From Rhodospirillales bacterium 69-11 (GTDB lineage: Bacteria; Pseudomonadota; Alphaproteobacteria; Acetobacterales; Acetobacteraceae): a DNA stretch of 36,973 bases. A model generated the notes under the pieces. That model worked only from the letters and a program-made list of their open reading frames with translations. It ran no database searches and was not told where the DNA came from. Where the stretch lies: NCBI GenBank assembly GCA_001898425.1, contig MKTV01000102.1:1-36973 (forward strand), read 5' to 3'. Both the position numbers and the translations under genes were made by a program. Every line of letters begins with the position of its first letter. Positions within the stretch are counted from its first letter, which is position 1. Shown piece after piece: positions 7,111-14,867 of the stretch.

Positions 7111-9150
7111 ATGGCCAAAGCATTTGGCGCGGGCATCATCCAACTTCAGGAGAAGTGCGAGGTCTGTGGCCTCCTGGTGAATTCACCGGTCGGCATCATC
7201 CACTCGGAGCAGGGGAAAATCGTCTCCAGCATCGTCTATCTGAATGACGCTGATCTGACTGGGTTCGCGACCCACTGTAAGCACCGGACTGTCGACGCGA
7301 CGAGTCGCTTCCCGAGCTGTGAGGTCCTCACTGCGCGCATTGCTGAGAAGTGGGCCTTTAGATCTGTACCAACACCGAGCCGTCCCAGTCCGCGAGCGCG
7401 CCTTGACCTTCAGTCGATGCTGCACGCCTTTCAGAGCATTGGGGATAACTGCGAGTACGGGTTCGTGCAGAGGTGGGCAGGAGCCGAGCCGCTTGACCTT
7501 CTGAGATTTGCGGGCTTTGCGGCGCGTCCTGAACATCGCCTCCAGCTTACGATTGCGGCGCTGGAAGCAGGCTTTGAAGGCCTTGGAGCTGAAGGATCGG
7601 TGACCTGCGAATTGCAGGGTAGCAACCAACAACGAGAGTTCATCGTGCGCGAGAACCGGTGGAACTTGTCGTTGCACACAGGAAAGCACGAGGGTGAAGT
7701 TGATCCGCTGGCATTACCCCGGGAGCAGCAGAGGGTTCTCTCTTTCAAACGCAGGGAGCTCCTGGAAGATCTGAGAACGGCGCACCGCCCCTTCCTCTGG
7801 AAAGCCGACAGTGGGAATGCCGAAGGCGAAATCAGGCAACTCGTCCAATGCTTACGGGCCTACGGCCCGAACCTCCTACTCTGGGTGCGCCTCTCCGATG
7901 CCGAACACTCAGCGGAAATGGTCGAATACGCCGGTGAGGGTCTCTTGATCGGCTATGCGAGCCGCTTTGCGCCGTATGAGGCTGTGGAGGAAATTGATCT
8001 CGCCTCCTGGCACACGTTGATCCCTCGTGCCTGGCGAGCCTCGGGACTTCTACGACTGCTCGGCGAGTGGGGAGGAGATCATCGCAAACCGGAGCCGCCT
8101 CTGGCAGAAGTCGACATTTCCGATACGGCCGATGCTACGGCTGAGTTCGAACCTGCTGGCCAGGTGGGGGAGACCGGCCCGGTTTCAATTGGCCTGTCGT
8201 TTCGAGACGACGCAGCCCGCGCGTGGATGCAGGAGCGCCCGAGCAGTGTAAGCATCAGTACTTTTCGGATTTCTAATGCGCTGCTTGATAGCGCCTGTGC
8301 CATCTTAATAAAAGATGGACACAAAATAAAGGAGACAAGATATCTCTTGGATAATGAGGACTATACGAAAATGATGCCCCATCTACGCGGGCTTCAGTTT
8401 TTTGGGCGCAGAATGGCAGTGCTCGGGTTCAATAGACCGTATAGAAATTATTATCACTGGATGACGCAATGTCTTCCCGCCATTGAGTCCAGCCTAAAGA
8501 TGGTCCAGGGTGATGAGGCAATTCTCATCCTGCCTAAGCTTGCGGCTTGGCAAGAGCAAACTCTCCAGTGGCTCGGATTGGGACAGGTTCCTCGCGTCAC
8601 GATTGATTTCAAGCGACACTATGCATTCGAGGAGATCGTCTACTGTGATATCTTGAACGGCAAAGCTGCGTTTTCACTGTCCCCACTCGCAGTCAGCTCG
8701 CTACAGCGACTGGCATATGTCATCCCCCAGGCCGGGGCCTCCCACAAGCGCCTCTATGTTTCCAGAGGCGATTCTCATCAAAGATTACTCAGGAACGAGC
8801 GGGAACTCGAGGCCCTGATGCAGGATGCAGGATTTCAGGTTGTGATCCCGGGAGAGTTCTCCGTCGCACAACAGGTCGAGCTGTTCCGAAAGGCTGAAGT
8901 GGTTGTTGGGCCACATGGCGCAGGCCTGACGAACATTGCTTTCTGCAGGCCCGGCACAACGGTTTTGGAGCTGATGCAATCCAGCTTTGTCAATCCGTGT
9001 TTCAATCGCATCGCTCAAACATGCCGGCTCAACTATCACGCTGAATGCTTTGAAAGTCGCAGCGGACCAGATCCGCATCGCCAGGACTGGTCGATAGATC
9101 TGGACCGCATCTGGCACATGCTGGCTGCGGTTGGGATCACGCCGCACTGA
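7111..9150 (+). CDS. glycosyltransferase family 61 protein with N-terminal accessory domains
   Basis: The frame can start at TTG 7105 or ATG 7111; the ATG is preferred. With 681-residue numbering, residues 440-660 form a GT61 (DUF563-type) catalytic domain: NRPYRNYYHWMTQCLPAI (443-460), KRLYVSRGD (548-556) and VVGPHGAGLTNIAF (600-613). Residues 104-320 form a separate domain with SIGDNCEYGFVQRWAGAEPL and DLLRF, a block often found attached to glycan enzymes in alphaproteobacteria. The first about 90 residues are a third segment with paired Cys (CEVCGLL). The coding DNA becomes clearly AT-richer from about 8240 to 8480, at the join to the GT61 part, suggesting a recent domain fusion. It probably transfers a sugar during surface polysaccharide assembly in the cytoplasm. 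Confidence 0.85.
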   Translation: MAKAFGAGIIQLQEKCEVCGLLVNSPVGIIHSEQGKIVSSIVYLNDADLTGFATHCKHRTVDATSRFPSCEVLTARIAEKWAFRSVPTPSRPSPRARLDLQSMLHAFQSIGDNCEYGFVQRWAGAEPLDLLRFAGFAARPEHRLQLTIAALEAGFEGLGAEGSVTCELQGSNQQREFIVRENRWNLSLHTGKHEGEVDPLALPREQQRVLSFKRRELLEDLRTAHRPFLWKADSGNAEGEIRQLVQCLRAYGPNLLLWVRLSDAEHSAEMVEYAGEGLLIGYASRFAPYEAVEEIDLASWHTLIPRAWRASGLLRLLGEWGGDHRKPEPPLAEVDISDTADATAEFEPAGQVGETGPVSIGLSFRDDAARAWMQERPSSVSISTFRISNALLDSACAILIKDGHKIKETRYLLDNEDYTKMMPHLRGLQFFGRRMAVLGFNRPYRNYYHWMTQCLPAIESSLKMVQGDEAILILPKLAAWQEQTLQWLGLGQVPRVTIDFKRHYAFEEIVYCDILNGKAAFSLSPLAVSSLQRLAYVIPQAGASHKRLYVSRGDSHQRLLRNERELEALMQDAGFQVVIPGEFSVAQQVELFRKAEVVVGPHGAGLTNIAFCRPGTTVLELMQSSFVNPCFNRIAQTCRLNYHAECFESRSGPDPHRQDWSIDLDRIWHMLAAVGITPH

Positions 9151-9605
9151 TCGATAAGCAGAGGACGCGACCTGGGCGACTTCTCCATTGCCGAGAGAGG
9201 CGCGGTATGGCCCGACTCCTCGGGAGCGCCTTGCGTGAACTCGGCTCCCTTCGCCCGCATAAGGATCGACATCGGAGCGAGTGATGCTCAAGCCCCTCAC
9301 TTGGCAGTAGGACGGCTTGTAGCTGATTAACCAGGAGGGCCGGGAGGCACGACCCTGTGGCGCCTCATGCGATCGAGCAACATGCAGCATCGCCGTTCCT
9401 ACTTCGGGTGGCCGCTCCGCTGGCACTGAAGTCTGGATCGGGGAGGGCGGCGCCTTCGAGCAGCAGCCCGGCCAGCATATGCGGGTCAGCTTCGCCATCG
9501 ATCGCTCGACCCGTCGCTGCGTGCGCCGGCAGTGTCCTCGGGGTCCGAAGCCGGGGCTGCAGGTAAGCAGCATCAGCCTGGCCTCTGAGGAACATCGATC
9601 CCCAG
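9151..9605. other. 455-bp gap without a recognised gene
   Basis: Overlapping minus-strand frames read fragments such as GEADPHMLAGLLLEGAALP and WLISYKPSYCQVRGL in different frames. These could be remains of a decayed gene, but none shows a start signal or a known motif. No terminator hairpin was identified after the GT61 gene. Confidence 0.3.
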
Positions 9606-9881
9606 TTAACCCAGCAGCGCCTCCAACAGTCTGGTCCGACGGGGCGCCTCCCGCATCGTTCCGGATGCCTGCTCGGGATGGTTGCTATTGAACTCCACCC
9701 ATGCCGCGAGAAGTGCCTCGCGAGACATCCCTTCAATTGGGAGGTCAATCCGCTTGTCGGCGCGGCGCATCAGGTATCGAGAGCGGGCGCGAGCAAGGAC
9801 TGAACCCGAGGGATCGGACACAATGAATCCCTTCATGACCAAATCCACTGCTTCTTCCGGCGGAAAGGCGACTCGGCTCAT
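9606..9881 (-). CDS. small unknown protein (91 residues)
   Basis: An ATG-started frame with a charged, soluble composition: MSRVAFPPEEAVDLVMKGF, then VSDPSGSVLARARSRYLMRR, RIDLPIEGMSREALLAAWVE and a basic tail. No membrane segment and no cysteine pair are seen. The ribosome binding site is weak (GGGA). It is followed on the same strand by nothing recognised. It reads as a genuine globular protein but the family is unknown. Confidence 0.5.
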   Translation of the reverse strand: MSRVAFPPEEAVDLVMKGFIVSDPSGSVLARARSRYLMRRADKRIDLPIEGMSREALLAAWVEFNSNHPEQASGTMREAPRRTRLLEALLG

Positions 9882-10125
9882 CAGTTTTGTCCCAAAAACG
9901 ATCCTTTGATCACTATCGGAACATTTTCATTCGGAGTCAAGAAGAGTTGTGCCCGCATTGGTGGGATGCCCTCTTCGTTCTGTATGTGCATCAGTATGGT
10001 TTTGGGGGTTGGCGCGCGGGCTGTCGCCGCAGGCCTCAATCCGCTGCTGTCTCCTGTCAGCTAGGGCCGCAATCCGGCTTACCTGCACCCGCTGGAGAGC
10101 CTACCTTGGGTTCTCGAACAACGGA
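9882..10125. other. intergenic stretch, nothing recognised
   Basis: This 244-bp stretch lies between two minus-strand small genes. No repeat, hairpin or RNA signature stands out. It probably carries the promoter for the 9606-9881 gene at its left edge. Confidence 0.3.
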
Positions 10126-10335
10126 CTAGTCCGCCTCACCCGCAAGCGCACTTTCAACACGCGCTCGCATCATACGAAGGCGATGCTCGACTTCATCAGG
10201 CGGCACCTGCTTGAGCTGGATCTGCTCAAGCAGGCAACTCAAGCTGGCCTCGAGCCACCGAATCTGGGCAAGAGCAAGCGATGCTTCGGTGGAGGGGAGT
10301 GATCTGAATGTAACCTTGGGTAGCACGTTGTCCAT
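10126..10335 (-). CDS. small helical unknown protein (69 residues)
   Basis: The ATG at 10333-10335 has AGGG five bases upstream, preferred over the upstream GTG at 10347. The product is almost entirely helical: STEASLALAQIRWLEASLSC, then LLEQIQLKQVPPDEVEHRLR and a basic end. It lies just downstream of the RTX-like gene on the same strand and could be co-transcribed with it. It resembles the 11986-12216 protein in size and helical character, but I see no residue-level match. The function is unknown. Confidence 0.45.
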   Translation of the reverse strand: MDNVLPKVTFRSLPSTEASLALAQIRWLEASLSCLLEQIQLKQVPPDEVEHRLRMMRARVESALAGEAD

Positions 10336-10390
10336 CTTTACCCTCACTCAGCTCGCCTCAGTCCATCAACTCAAGCCCAGGTGTGAGCTC

Positions 10391-11407
10391 CTAGTGCTTG
10401 TCGAACTTGGTCAGGTCGGTGAACGTCACGTGCAGGGTGTCGAAGAATCCGGCGCTGCCCATTAGATCCCCCTTGGGACCGTTTGCATCGTGTGCCGCCG
10501 GCATTGTCCCAAGAAGGTGCGACACAGGGATGATTTCCGCTTTCCCATGTTGCGCGATCATGGTCCCGACTGCCCCCACGACACTCGAGAGGGATGTCGT
10601 CAGCGCGCTGGCGGCGCGAAGGGTCTCGTTGCCCATGGCAGCGAAGAACTTCTCGGCACCGTTCGATCCGGGGAACCCGATCTGGTCGTGCGATCCCCGG
10701 CCGTGACCGCCATGATCGCCATGGTGCGACGCCCCGCCGCCACTGACCGATCCGGCATCCTGATCGAGGAATGTCACATGAGCCGACCCGAGCAGGACCA
10801 CGTCATCCTCATGGGCGCCGACAATCGTCACGTGCGCGTTCGGCGTGGCGAAGATCGTGTCTTGGCCGCCGACCGTGATGACATCGCTGCCGCCCCCCAG
10901 GAGGATCAGGTTGTTGCCACCGCCGGCGTCGATGGAATTGTGGCCGTTGCCGAGTGCGAGGATGGTGTCATTCCCGTTGCCGGTCTCCACGAGCCATGAG
11001 CGCTGGGCGTTGGACCCCAATATTAGCCGGTTGTCGCCACCGCCGGCGTCGATGGTCCCTGATCCGTGGAGATCGAAATAGGTCAGATTGCCGGCGCTCG
11101 AGAGCACGGTCTCGTCCCGCGCACCTGAACCGACGATCGTCGCATTTGAGGCGACATTGACGACGGCATCGTAGCTCCGCGGCAGCCACGTGAAGCCGTC
11201 GGTCTTCTGGACGAATTCGCCATGCTGCCCGGGCGGAAGCAGCGGGGGCGGTCCGTCCTGGCTCGATGCCGGATGCAGTTCGCCACCTTTGACTGCGTTG
11301 GTTACCGCTGCTGCGAGAATGCGAGCCACCTGTGCATGTGATTCGAGATCGTAGTTGAGCGTCTCCACAGAAGAATGGGTGCCTAGCACTGTGACGGCTG
11401 ATACCAT
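10391..11407 (-). CDS. glycine-rich RTX-like (hemolysin-type calcium-binding) protein
   Basis: The ATG at 11405-11407 is preferred over a TTG at 11419, giving 338 residues. The central part (about residues 95-215) is made of degenerate nonapeptide-style repeats (GSGTIDAGGGDNRLILG, GNGNDTILALGNGHNSIDAG, GGGSDVITVGGQDTI) typical of RTX beta-rolls that bind calcium. A Gly/His-rich linker (GGGASHHGDHGGHGRGSHD) follows, then about 100 residues of unknown fold. There is no N-terminal signal peptide, as expected for type I secretion substrates. No type I exporter is in the window. Its place among polysaccharide genes suggests a surface or biofilm protein, which is inference. Confidence 0.65.
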   Translation of the reverse strand: MVSAVTVLGTHSSVETLNYDLESHAQVARILAAAVTNAVKGGELHPASSQDGPPPLLPPGQHGEFVQKTDGFTWLPRSYDAVVNVASNATIVGSGARDETVLSSAGNLTYFDLHGSGTIDAGGGDNRLILGSNAQRSWLVETGNGNDTILALGNGHNSIDAGGGNNLILLGGGSDVITVGGQDTIFATPNAHVTIVGAHEDDVVLLGSAHVTFLDQDAGSVSGGGASHHGDHGGHGRGSHDQIGFPGSNGAEKFFAAMGNETLRAASALTTSLSSVVGAVGTMIAQHGKAEIIPVSHLLGTMPAAHDANGPKGDLMGSAGFFDTLHVTFTDLTKFDKH

Positions 11408-11419
11408 GATATTTCCCAA

Positions 11420-11985
11420 TTATAGTGATTCTAAGTTGCTGATATTTTTTACGGGCAAGTCAAAGATGTCAAACTCGAATTCCTAAAGTAATAACGATGA
11501 GTAACGAAAATACATCGGATTTGTCTCGTGCAAAATTGCAGCGATAAAGGGTCCTCGTGCGCACCGTTGTGCGCATCTCGATCCAATCTTCGATCTGAGG
11601 GGGGTGTCAGGCCGCGAAAGTGGGCCTTAAACTTAGGATTCCGCTCTTTTTCGGCTTTGTGTCACGATTAATCAGTTGCGTCACACCAAGGTGATCGAGC
11701 AACCGCTATTACATTCTTTAGTGGGAAGTACTCTTACTGAGTGCTGCCTCGCACCCTGATCGTCCGCCCGCGAAGCTACCTAGCGCTATCTGACGTCCGC
11801 GCCTCTCCGACGAACTTAGTTCCTTCTGACCAGCTGGCCGTGACGGATAGGGGCGGAACCGCTGGCACGAGGTTACGTCCAGCGGGCGCCTTGATCGCAC
11901 CCGCGCTACGATCTCCCTTGTCCCCTTGCAGCTATTCCGAGAGCCGGTCCGGCTTCGAATTTTACATAGATATAAAACGGCAATA
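11420..11985. other. 566-bp gap, probable promoter region only
   Basis: The part nearest 11420 is AT-rich (positions 11415-11520) and suits a promoter for the minus-strand RTX-like gene. The rest has short frames in several registers with no recognisable protein. No RNA gene or intrinsic terminator was identified. Confidence 0.3.
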
Positions 11986-12216
11986 TCACTCAGGTAGATC
12001 CTCGATTGATCTCTCAGAGAGTGTCAGGCTTGTATCGGCAACTGCTCGCATCTGCTGCCTCAGCTCACTTGCGCCTGCCAGGCGAAGCTGGAGGGTCGCG
12101 AGTAGCAGCTCGTCCTCGGGCTGTGAGGTTCCATTTTGTATCCGAAAGCAGACTTCCGTCATCTCTTGCATAAGCTCTTGGAGAGAATCTTGGAGTTTGT
12201 CGTCCATCGTCGTCAC
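11986..12216 (-). CDS. small acidic helical protein, unknown
   Basis: A GTG at 12216 or an ATG at 12207 can start it; AAGG lies three bases before the GTG, so the choice is uncertain. The 73-76 residue product is strongly helical and acidic (MDDKLQDSLQELMQEMTEVC, FRIQNGTSQPEDELLLATLQ, LRLAGASELRQQMRAVADTS), suggesting a coiled-coil or dimeric regulator. It is divergent from the hybrid kinase gene starting about 320 bp away. No family is recognised. Confidence 0.5.
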   Translation of the reverse strand: MTTMDDKLQDSLQELMQEMTEVCFRIQNGTSQPEDELLLATLQLRLAGASELRQQMRAVADTSLTLSERSIEDLPE

Positions 12217-12536
12217 GTGCCTTGGGGAGAGCGTCCTAGCAAGAGAGCCAAAAAGCCAGGCAACTCATTCCAGCGGGATTGTTGCTCAAAGCGCTCATCG
12301 CGAGGATCCGAGCTTGTTCGGGCCTCGCTGGCTAACGCAGTACATGGCACGTCCGATACGCGTGCACGAGCCCGCCTCGGCGATCAAACTCCTTCGCATC
12401 GGCCACTCAGGACCTGAGCACCCTCCTCCTTTGCGGACATGACACGTCATTCGGCGTATGCTGAATGATGTACTGGTGCTGCCGCTTCAGTCGGTGCGCA
12501 CCAGGAAGACCGTCCAACCGGTGCGATGCATGTGAG
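12217..12536. other. 320-bp divergent intergenic region
   Basis: It separates the small minus-strand helical gene from the plus-strand hybrid kinase and should contain promoters for both. No clear operator repeat was seen. Frames that cross it look like antisense shadows. Confidence 0.3.
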
Positions 12537-14828
12537 ATGAGCGTGAGTGGACAGTATAATTTCTGGTTGGTCGCCCTTTCGATCCTGATCTCGATCGTGG
12601 CCTCCTATACGGCGCTCGATCTAGCCGGACGGATACGAGCGAGTGCCGGCGGTAATCGCGCTGGTTGGCTCGGGACGGCCGCGCTCGCCATGGGAGGCGG
12701 GATCTGGGCCATGCACTTTGTGGGCATGCTCGCGTTCCATATGCACGGTATGGATATGGCCTACGAACCTGGCCTGACGCTCGTGTCCCTGCTGATCGCA
12801 GTGGCGGCGACTGGGCTGGGGTTCAGCGTCACTGCACGCTCACATCTCTCCATTCCCGCTTTGTGTGTCGCCGGCCTCTTCATGGGTCTGGGCATCGCCG
12901 CGATGCACTACACCGGCATGGCGGCGATGCGGATCCCTGCGCACATCCGGTTCGATCCAGCTTGGATCGTCATTTCCGTGCTGATCGCAGTCGTCGCTTC
13001 CACCGTGGCACTGGGCCTTTCGGCCCGCACCCATAGTCTCGGTGTGAAGGCAACAGCAGCCGTCGCAATGGGCGCAGCTGTAGCAGGCATGCACTACACC
13101 GGCATGGCGGGTGTGATTTTCATTCCCTACGAAGGTCGCCCCGCACCGACCGGGGCCACTCTGACAGCGCCCACCCTCGCGATCGGGATTTCTACCGCGA
13201 CGCTCCTCATCCTGCTTCTGGGCCTGGTCGCAGCGATGGTGGATCGGCGATTGGCGCTGATGGCGGAGCGTGAAGCGGCGGCGCTGAGATCCAGCGAGGA
13301 ACGGTTCCGGCAGCTGTATAAAAGGACGCCGTTACCCCTGTATGCGTTGGACGAGTCTGGGGGCCTTGTACACGTCAGCGATGCATGGCTCGCTCTCCTA
13401 GGTTATCGCCGCAGCGACGTCCTCGGGCGTCGGCTCATCAATTTCATGACCGAATCTTCCGCGCGCCAGATGATCGACATCGATTGGCCTGCGCTGTTGC
13501 GAGAGGGTGTGGTCGTCGGCGCCGAATATCGGGTGGTTACCCGCGACGGGACCTTCCTCGACGTGGTTGGGTCGATGAGCATCGACCGCGAACAGGCCGG
13601 AGCGCCCCTGCTTGTGCTTGGCGGCTTGACGGACATCACGGAGCGCAAGCGGGCGGAGGATGCGCTGCGTCAGGCACAACGGTTGGAAGCAATCGGCCAG
13701 CTCACCGGGGGTGTCGCGCATGACTTCAACAACCTTCTCTCAGTGATCCTCGGCAACCTCGAATTGCTGGCCAGGCGCTTTCAGTCCGATCCCAAGACCC
13801 TGAAGCTCGTCGAAAGTGCTCAGCAGGGCGCCCTACGGGGTGCCAGCCTCACGCAGCGCTTGCTGGCCTTCGCCCGAAAGCAGGAGTTGCGACCTGAGGC
13901 GGTCGAGGTGCCGGCTCTGGTGCACGGCATGAGCGAACTGCTGCAACGCTCGCTCGGGCCCCGCGTGCAGGTCGAAACGCAGTTTCCGCTCGGTCTTCGC
14001 CGAGTGCATGTGGATGCACATCAACTCGAGCTCACGCTGCTCAATCTTGCATTGAATAGCCGAGATGCGATGCGCGACGGCGGGACGATCACGCTGGCCG
14101 CAGTGGAGCGAGACATCACGGCCGACAGCGTCCTGCCCTCAGGGCGTTACGTCTGCTTATCGGTGACGGATACCGGGATCGGCATGGACGCTGCGACACT
14201 CGCGCGCGCGACGGAGCCGTTCTTCACCACCAAGGGCGTGGGAAAGGGCACCGGTCTCGGCCTGTCGATGGCGCAGGGTCTCGCTGAACAATCAGGTGGC
14301 CGCCTTGAGCTCTCAAGCGTGCTCGGCCGCGGCACAACGGTCACGCTCTGGCTCCCCGTGGCAGCAGAAACGCAGGCCCAAGTGCCCGATGCTCCTCAGT
14401 CAGAGGAACGCGAGACGTCAGGTCCCCCGCTGCGCATCCTGGTGGTGGACGACGACTCACTCGTCCTGGCCCAGGCCCGGGCGATGTTGGAGGAACTGGG
14501 GCACACCGTTCGCGAGGCTTGCTCTGGCGAGGAGGCATTAGGAGCGTTGTCAGAGGTCGATTCCCTGGACCTGCTCCTTACCGATTACCTGATGCCTGGC
14601 ATGACGGGACTGGAGCTGACGGAAGCGGTGCGGACCCGGCGCCCGGGAATGCCGATCCTCCTGATGAGCGCCTTCGCCGATCTGCCATCTGGTGCCCCTG
14701 CCCTGTCGAGGCTGGCAAAGCCATTCACCCTACAGCAACTCGCATCGGCGATTGCCGCCATTCAACCGCTGGCCGGCCGCGGGAACGTGACCAGGCTCGA
14801 TCAATTCGCTCGGCCGCGTACGACTTGA
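12537..14828 (+). CDS. MHYT-PAS hybrid sensor histidine kinase / response regulator
   Basis: The start chosen is the ATG at 12537 (MSVSGQYNFWLVALSIL), where the MHYT membrane domain begins; the frame is open from 12465. The 763 residues contain, in order, an MHYT domain of about seven helices with the repeated motif (WAMHFVGM, AMHYTGMAAM, GMHYTGMAGV), a PAS domain (about 260-375), a HisKA domain with phospho-acceptor His395 in GGVAHDFNNLLS, a HATPase_c domain (N-box NLALNSRDAM, G1 DTGIGM, G2 GKGTGLGLS), and a receiver with phospho-acceptor Asp683 in LLTDYLMPGMTG. MHYT domains are proposed copper-linked sensors of oxygen, CO or NO. It is convergent with the c-di-GMP gene at 14868, leaving only 39 bp, and has no separate partner regulator nearby. 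Confidence 0.92.
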   Translation: MSVSGQYNFWLVALSILISIVASYTALDLAGRIRASAGGNRAGWLGTAALAMGGGIWAMHFVGMLAFHMHGMDMAYEPGLTLVSLLIAVAATGLGFSVTARSHLSIPALCVAGLFMGLGIAAMHYTGMAAMRIPAHIRFDPAWIVISVLIAVVASTVALGLSARTHSLGVKATAAVAMGAAVAGMHYTGMAGVIFIPYEGRPAPTGATLTAPTLAIGISTATLLILLLGLVAAMVDRRLALMAEREAAALRSSEERFRQLYKRTPLPLYALDESGGLVHVSDAWLALLGYRRSDVLGRRLINFMTESSARQMIDIDWPALLREGVVVGAEYRVVTRDGTFLDVVGSMSIDREQAGAPLLVLGGLTDITERKRAEDALRQAQRLEAIGQLTGGVAHDFNNLLSVILGNLELLARRFQSDPKTLKLVESAQQGALRGASLTQRLLAFARKQELRPEAVEVPALVHGMSELLQRSLGPRVQVETQFPLGLRRVHVDAHQLELTLLNLALNSRDAMRDGGTITLAAVERDITADSVLPSGRYVCLSVTDTGIGMDAATLARATEPFFTTKGVGKGTGLGLSMAQGLAEQSGGRLELSSVLGRGTTVTLWLPVAAETQAQVPDAPQSEERETSGPPLRILVVDDDSLVLAQARAMLEELGHTVREACSGEEALGALSEVDSLDLLLTDYLMPGMTGLELTEAVRTRRPGMPILLMSAFADLPSGAPALSRLAKPFTLQQLASAIAAIQPLAGRGNVTRLDQFARPRTT

Positions 14829-14867
14829 GCCCCACCTTGAACGGGTGATTGGCGTTGCCCTCGCGGC

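Noticed and set aside
8785-9573. 262-codon minus-strand frame overlapping the GT61 3' end
   Set aside because: The overlapping part is antisense to the GT61 catalytic motif, and the rest has no recognisable domain or start signal.
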